Assembly: GCF_008330945.1 (NCBI RefSeq)
Contig: NZ_CP043489.1
Span: 2,057,501 to 2,121,500 of the forward strand
Length of the DNA stretch: 64,000 bases
Direction of reading: 5' to 3'
Source: Labrys sp. KNU-23
GTDB taxonomy: Bacteria; Pseudomonadota; Alphaproteobacteria; Rhizobiales; Labraceae
Positions 62,573-64,000 of this stretch are shown one piece after another. Each line of letters begins with the position of its first letter. The first letter of the stretch is position 1. Under the pieces are notes generated by a model. The model saw only the letters and a program-made list of their open reading frames with translations. It did no database searches and was not told the DNA's origin. The translations under genes were made by a program, and so were the position numbers.

Positions 62573-63844
62573 TCAGACAGCTGTTTCTTCGACGCTTCCA
62601 ACCTGCCGGCCAGCCGGCACGGCCGGGGACGAGGAAGGTACGCGCGGCGCGATGTCGTGGCGCCCCAAGACAAACAGCGCCAACGCCATCAATGCCACGC
62701 AGCCATGAATCCAATAGGCTAAACCATAGCCGCCCAAATCGGTGAGCCAGCCGGCAACGACGTTGCTGAGCGAGGCCCCGATACCCTGCACGGTCATGAC
62801 GGCAGCAAGGCCGACATTGAAACGGCCGGTACCGGACAGAATGCGTTCAGCAGCGATGGGCGTGGCTATACCGATCAGGCCGGCACCCACACCGTCGAGA
62901 AACTGCACGGGAAAGACGAAAGCGAAGGATGAAAAGGTCCCCGCAATCACGCCACGGATCGGCAAGGCTGCCAAGGCAACGATGAATATGGTGGCCAAGC
63001 CGAACCGTCTGATCAGCCAGGGCGCCAGCAATGCCATGCCGATCATCGAAAGTTGCGAAACGCCCGTCGTGATCGCAGTGGTCCGGAAGGGTGTGCCGAG
63101 CTGAATCGAAAACGCCTGCGCGATCAGGCGGCTGATGGGGGCATTCCCAAAATGAAAGATCATCAATACCAGGCTGAGCAGAATTAGCCCCTTGCTGCCC
63201 GCCAGGACCGAAAACCCGGAGGGGGCTTCCAATCCATCATGATGCGCCAGCCCGCGCGCAACCTGATGGTCGATCTGCTTGGGATCGATGGCGAGCGTCG
63301 CCGCAATCGTGGCGAAGGCAGCAAACAGCATGAGCCCAACGACGCCATAGATGCCGAACAGAAGTGTTCCTGCATAAATCGCCGCCAGGGAGGCAACGTT
63401 TCCGGTGTGGTTCCAGAACTCGTTTCGAGACACCTGACGGGAGAACCTCTCTTCTCCGACGAGGCCAAGCGTCAGGCCCATGAGCGCGGGCCCGATGACG
63501 GCGCCGACGATGGCCGTCGCCGATTGGCCTCCGAAGACCGAAAAGCTATTGGGGGTCGCCAGCGTCCACAGGGCCATCGTCGTCACGAAGGCAACGGGCA
63601 GGATGATCAGTGTTCGCTTGTAAGCTGATGCATCGACAAGCGCGCCGAACAAGGGCGTGGTCACCATTCCCAACACACCCCCAATAGTCGCGATCACGCC
63701 CAGCGTGAATGGCTCCCACCCATGCGTTGCGAGAAAACCGTCGAGAAAGGGTCCCAAGCCATCGCGAGCATCGGCGAGGAAGAAGTTCAAGACAGAAAGG
63801 GCAATGAGAGAGCGACGAAGCACGGAAGGGGCGCTGGACGTCAC
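62573..63844 (-). CDS. MFS transporter
   Basis: A 423-residue major-facilitator protein with about twelve helices. Family features are ALSVLNFFLADARDGLGPFLDGFLAT in the first helix, GALVDASAYKRTLI between helices 2 and 3, and GPALMGLTLGLVGEERFSRQVSRNEFWNHTGN. The middle segment ARGLAHHDGLEAPSG is the central loop, followed by SRLIAQAFSIQLGTPFR. The composition is less GC-biased than that of its neighbours (more A/T in third positions), which may mean recent transfer. It is convergent with the glutamate dehydrogenase gene. The substrate is unknown. Confidence 0.88.
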   Translation of the reverse strand: MTSSAPSVLRRSLIALSVLNFFLADARDGLGPFLDGFLATHGWEPFTLGVIATIGGVLGMVTTPLFGALVDASAYKRTLIILPVAFVTTMALWTLATPNSFSVFGGQSATAIVGAVIGPALMGLTLGLVGEERFSRQVSRNEFWNHTGNVASLAAIYAGTLLFGIYGVVGLMLFAAFATIAATLAIDPKQIDHQVARGLAHHDGLEAPSGFSVLAGSKGLILLSLVLMIFHFGNAPISRLIAQAFSIQLGTPFRTTAITTGVSQLSMIGMALLAPWLIRRFGLATIFIVALAALPIRGVIAGTFSSFAFVFPVQFLDGVGAGLIGIATPIAAERILSGTGRFNVGLAAVMTVQGIGASLSNVVAGWLTDLGGYGLAYWIHGCVALMALALFVLGRHDIAPRVPSSSPAVPAGRQVGSVEETAV

Positions 63845-64000
63845 GGCAGCTCCTGCGATCAGGCCGTTTCAACAATGCGCCTGCGGCGAACCCGACGGGG
63901 TGAACCGGAGATTTCCGCTAGCGCACTTACTGCGTATCAAATAAAGGATCGGACAAGCACAACAAGATGTGATCGCTTTCGAACGGGCTCGTCAGAGCAC

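Overview
This is chromosomal DNA from a high-GC alphaproteobacterium, most probably of the order Hyphomicrobiales (Rhizobiales). The markers are a three-gene pntAA-pntAB-pntB transhydrogenase beside an aa3-oxidase subunit IV gene, a comF/grxC/nitrilase/DUF1178 row, ubiG, the 180-kDa type NAD-glutamate dehydrogenase, an IalB-family secreted protein, and palindromic intergenic repeats of the GTCAT-CCCCGG kind. I cannot fix the genus. I saw no tRNA, rRNA, CRISPR array, transposase or phage gene.

Layout. 1-4.2 kb: a truncated three-part membrane protein (methyltransferase-like, PAP2-like and Lgt-like), its translationally coupled partner, and two tandem secreted six-cysteine paralogues. 4.3-12.8 kb: a likely methylated-amine catabolic locus, with a dimethylglycine/sarcosine dehydrogenase-like flavoprotein, an MttB-family methyltransferase, an iron alcohol dehydrogenase, an aldehyde dehydrogenase and an enolase-superfamily enzyme. 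12.8-19 kb: small secreted protein, YjbR-like protein, DMT exporter, LysR regulator, MFS transporter, glucokinase and glutathione transferase. 19-25 kb: transhydrogenase operon, oxidase subunit IV, a second MttB-family gene and a PH-like membrane protein. 25-29 kb: leuD, L,D-transpeptidase lipoprotein, htpX and IalB. 29-40 kb: one giant autotransporter gene of about 3,640 codons with about 41 glycine-rich repeats. Behind its start lies a very AT-rich block, then an overlapping CRP-like regulator/CHASE2-adenylate cyclase pair. 43.5-47 kb: comF, DUF1963, grxC, nitrilase, DUF1178. 47.5-54 kb: a two-component system and a tripartite tricarboxylate transporter (tctC-tctB-tctA). 54-64 kb: TerC/YjbE membrane protein, LacI-type regulator, ubiG, NAD-glutamate dehydrogenase and an MFS transporter.

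The most unusual gene is 48225-50768. It is one open frame that encodes a complete TctE-like histidine kinase followed by a third membrane segment and a whole periplasmic solute-binding domain, between its response regulator and the tctCBA genes. The intergenic DNA is also remarkable. One family of cruciform elements (five copies within 4.2-21.2 kb) keeps its fold while its sequence changes on both arms, and several copies fill the gap between a stop codon and the next ribosome-binding site. A second family of about 100-120 bp (four copies at 28.3, 45.8, 52.4 and 57.2 kb) includes one copy inside the tct operon.

All calls are by reading translated sequence and base patterns. Family names rest on remembered motifs, not on database searches.
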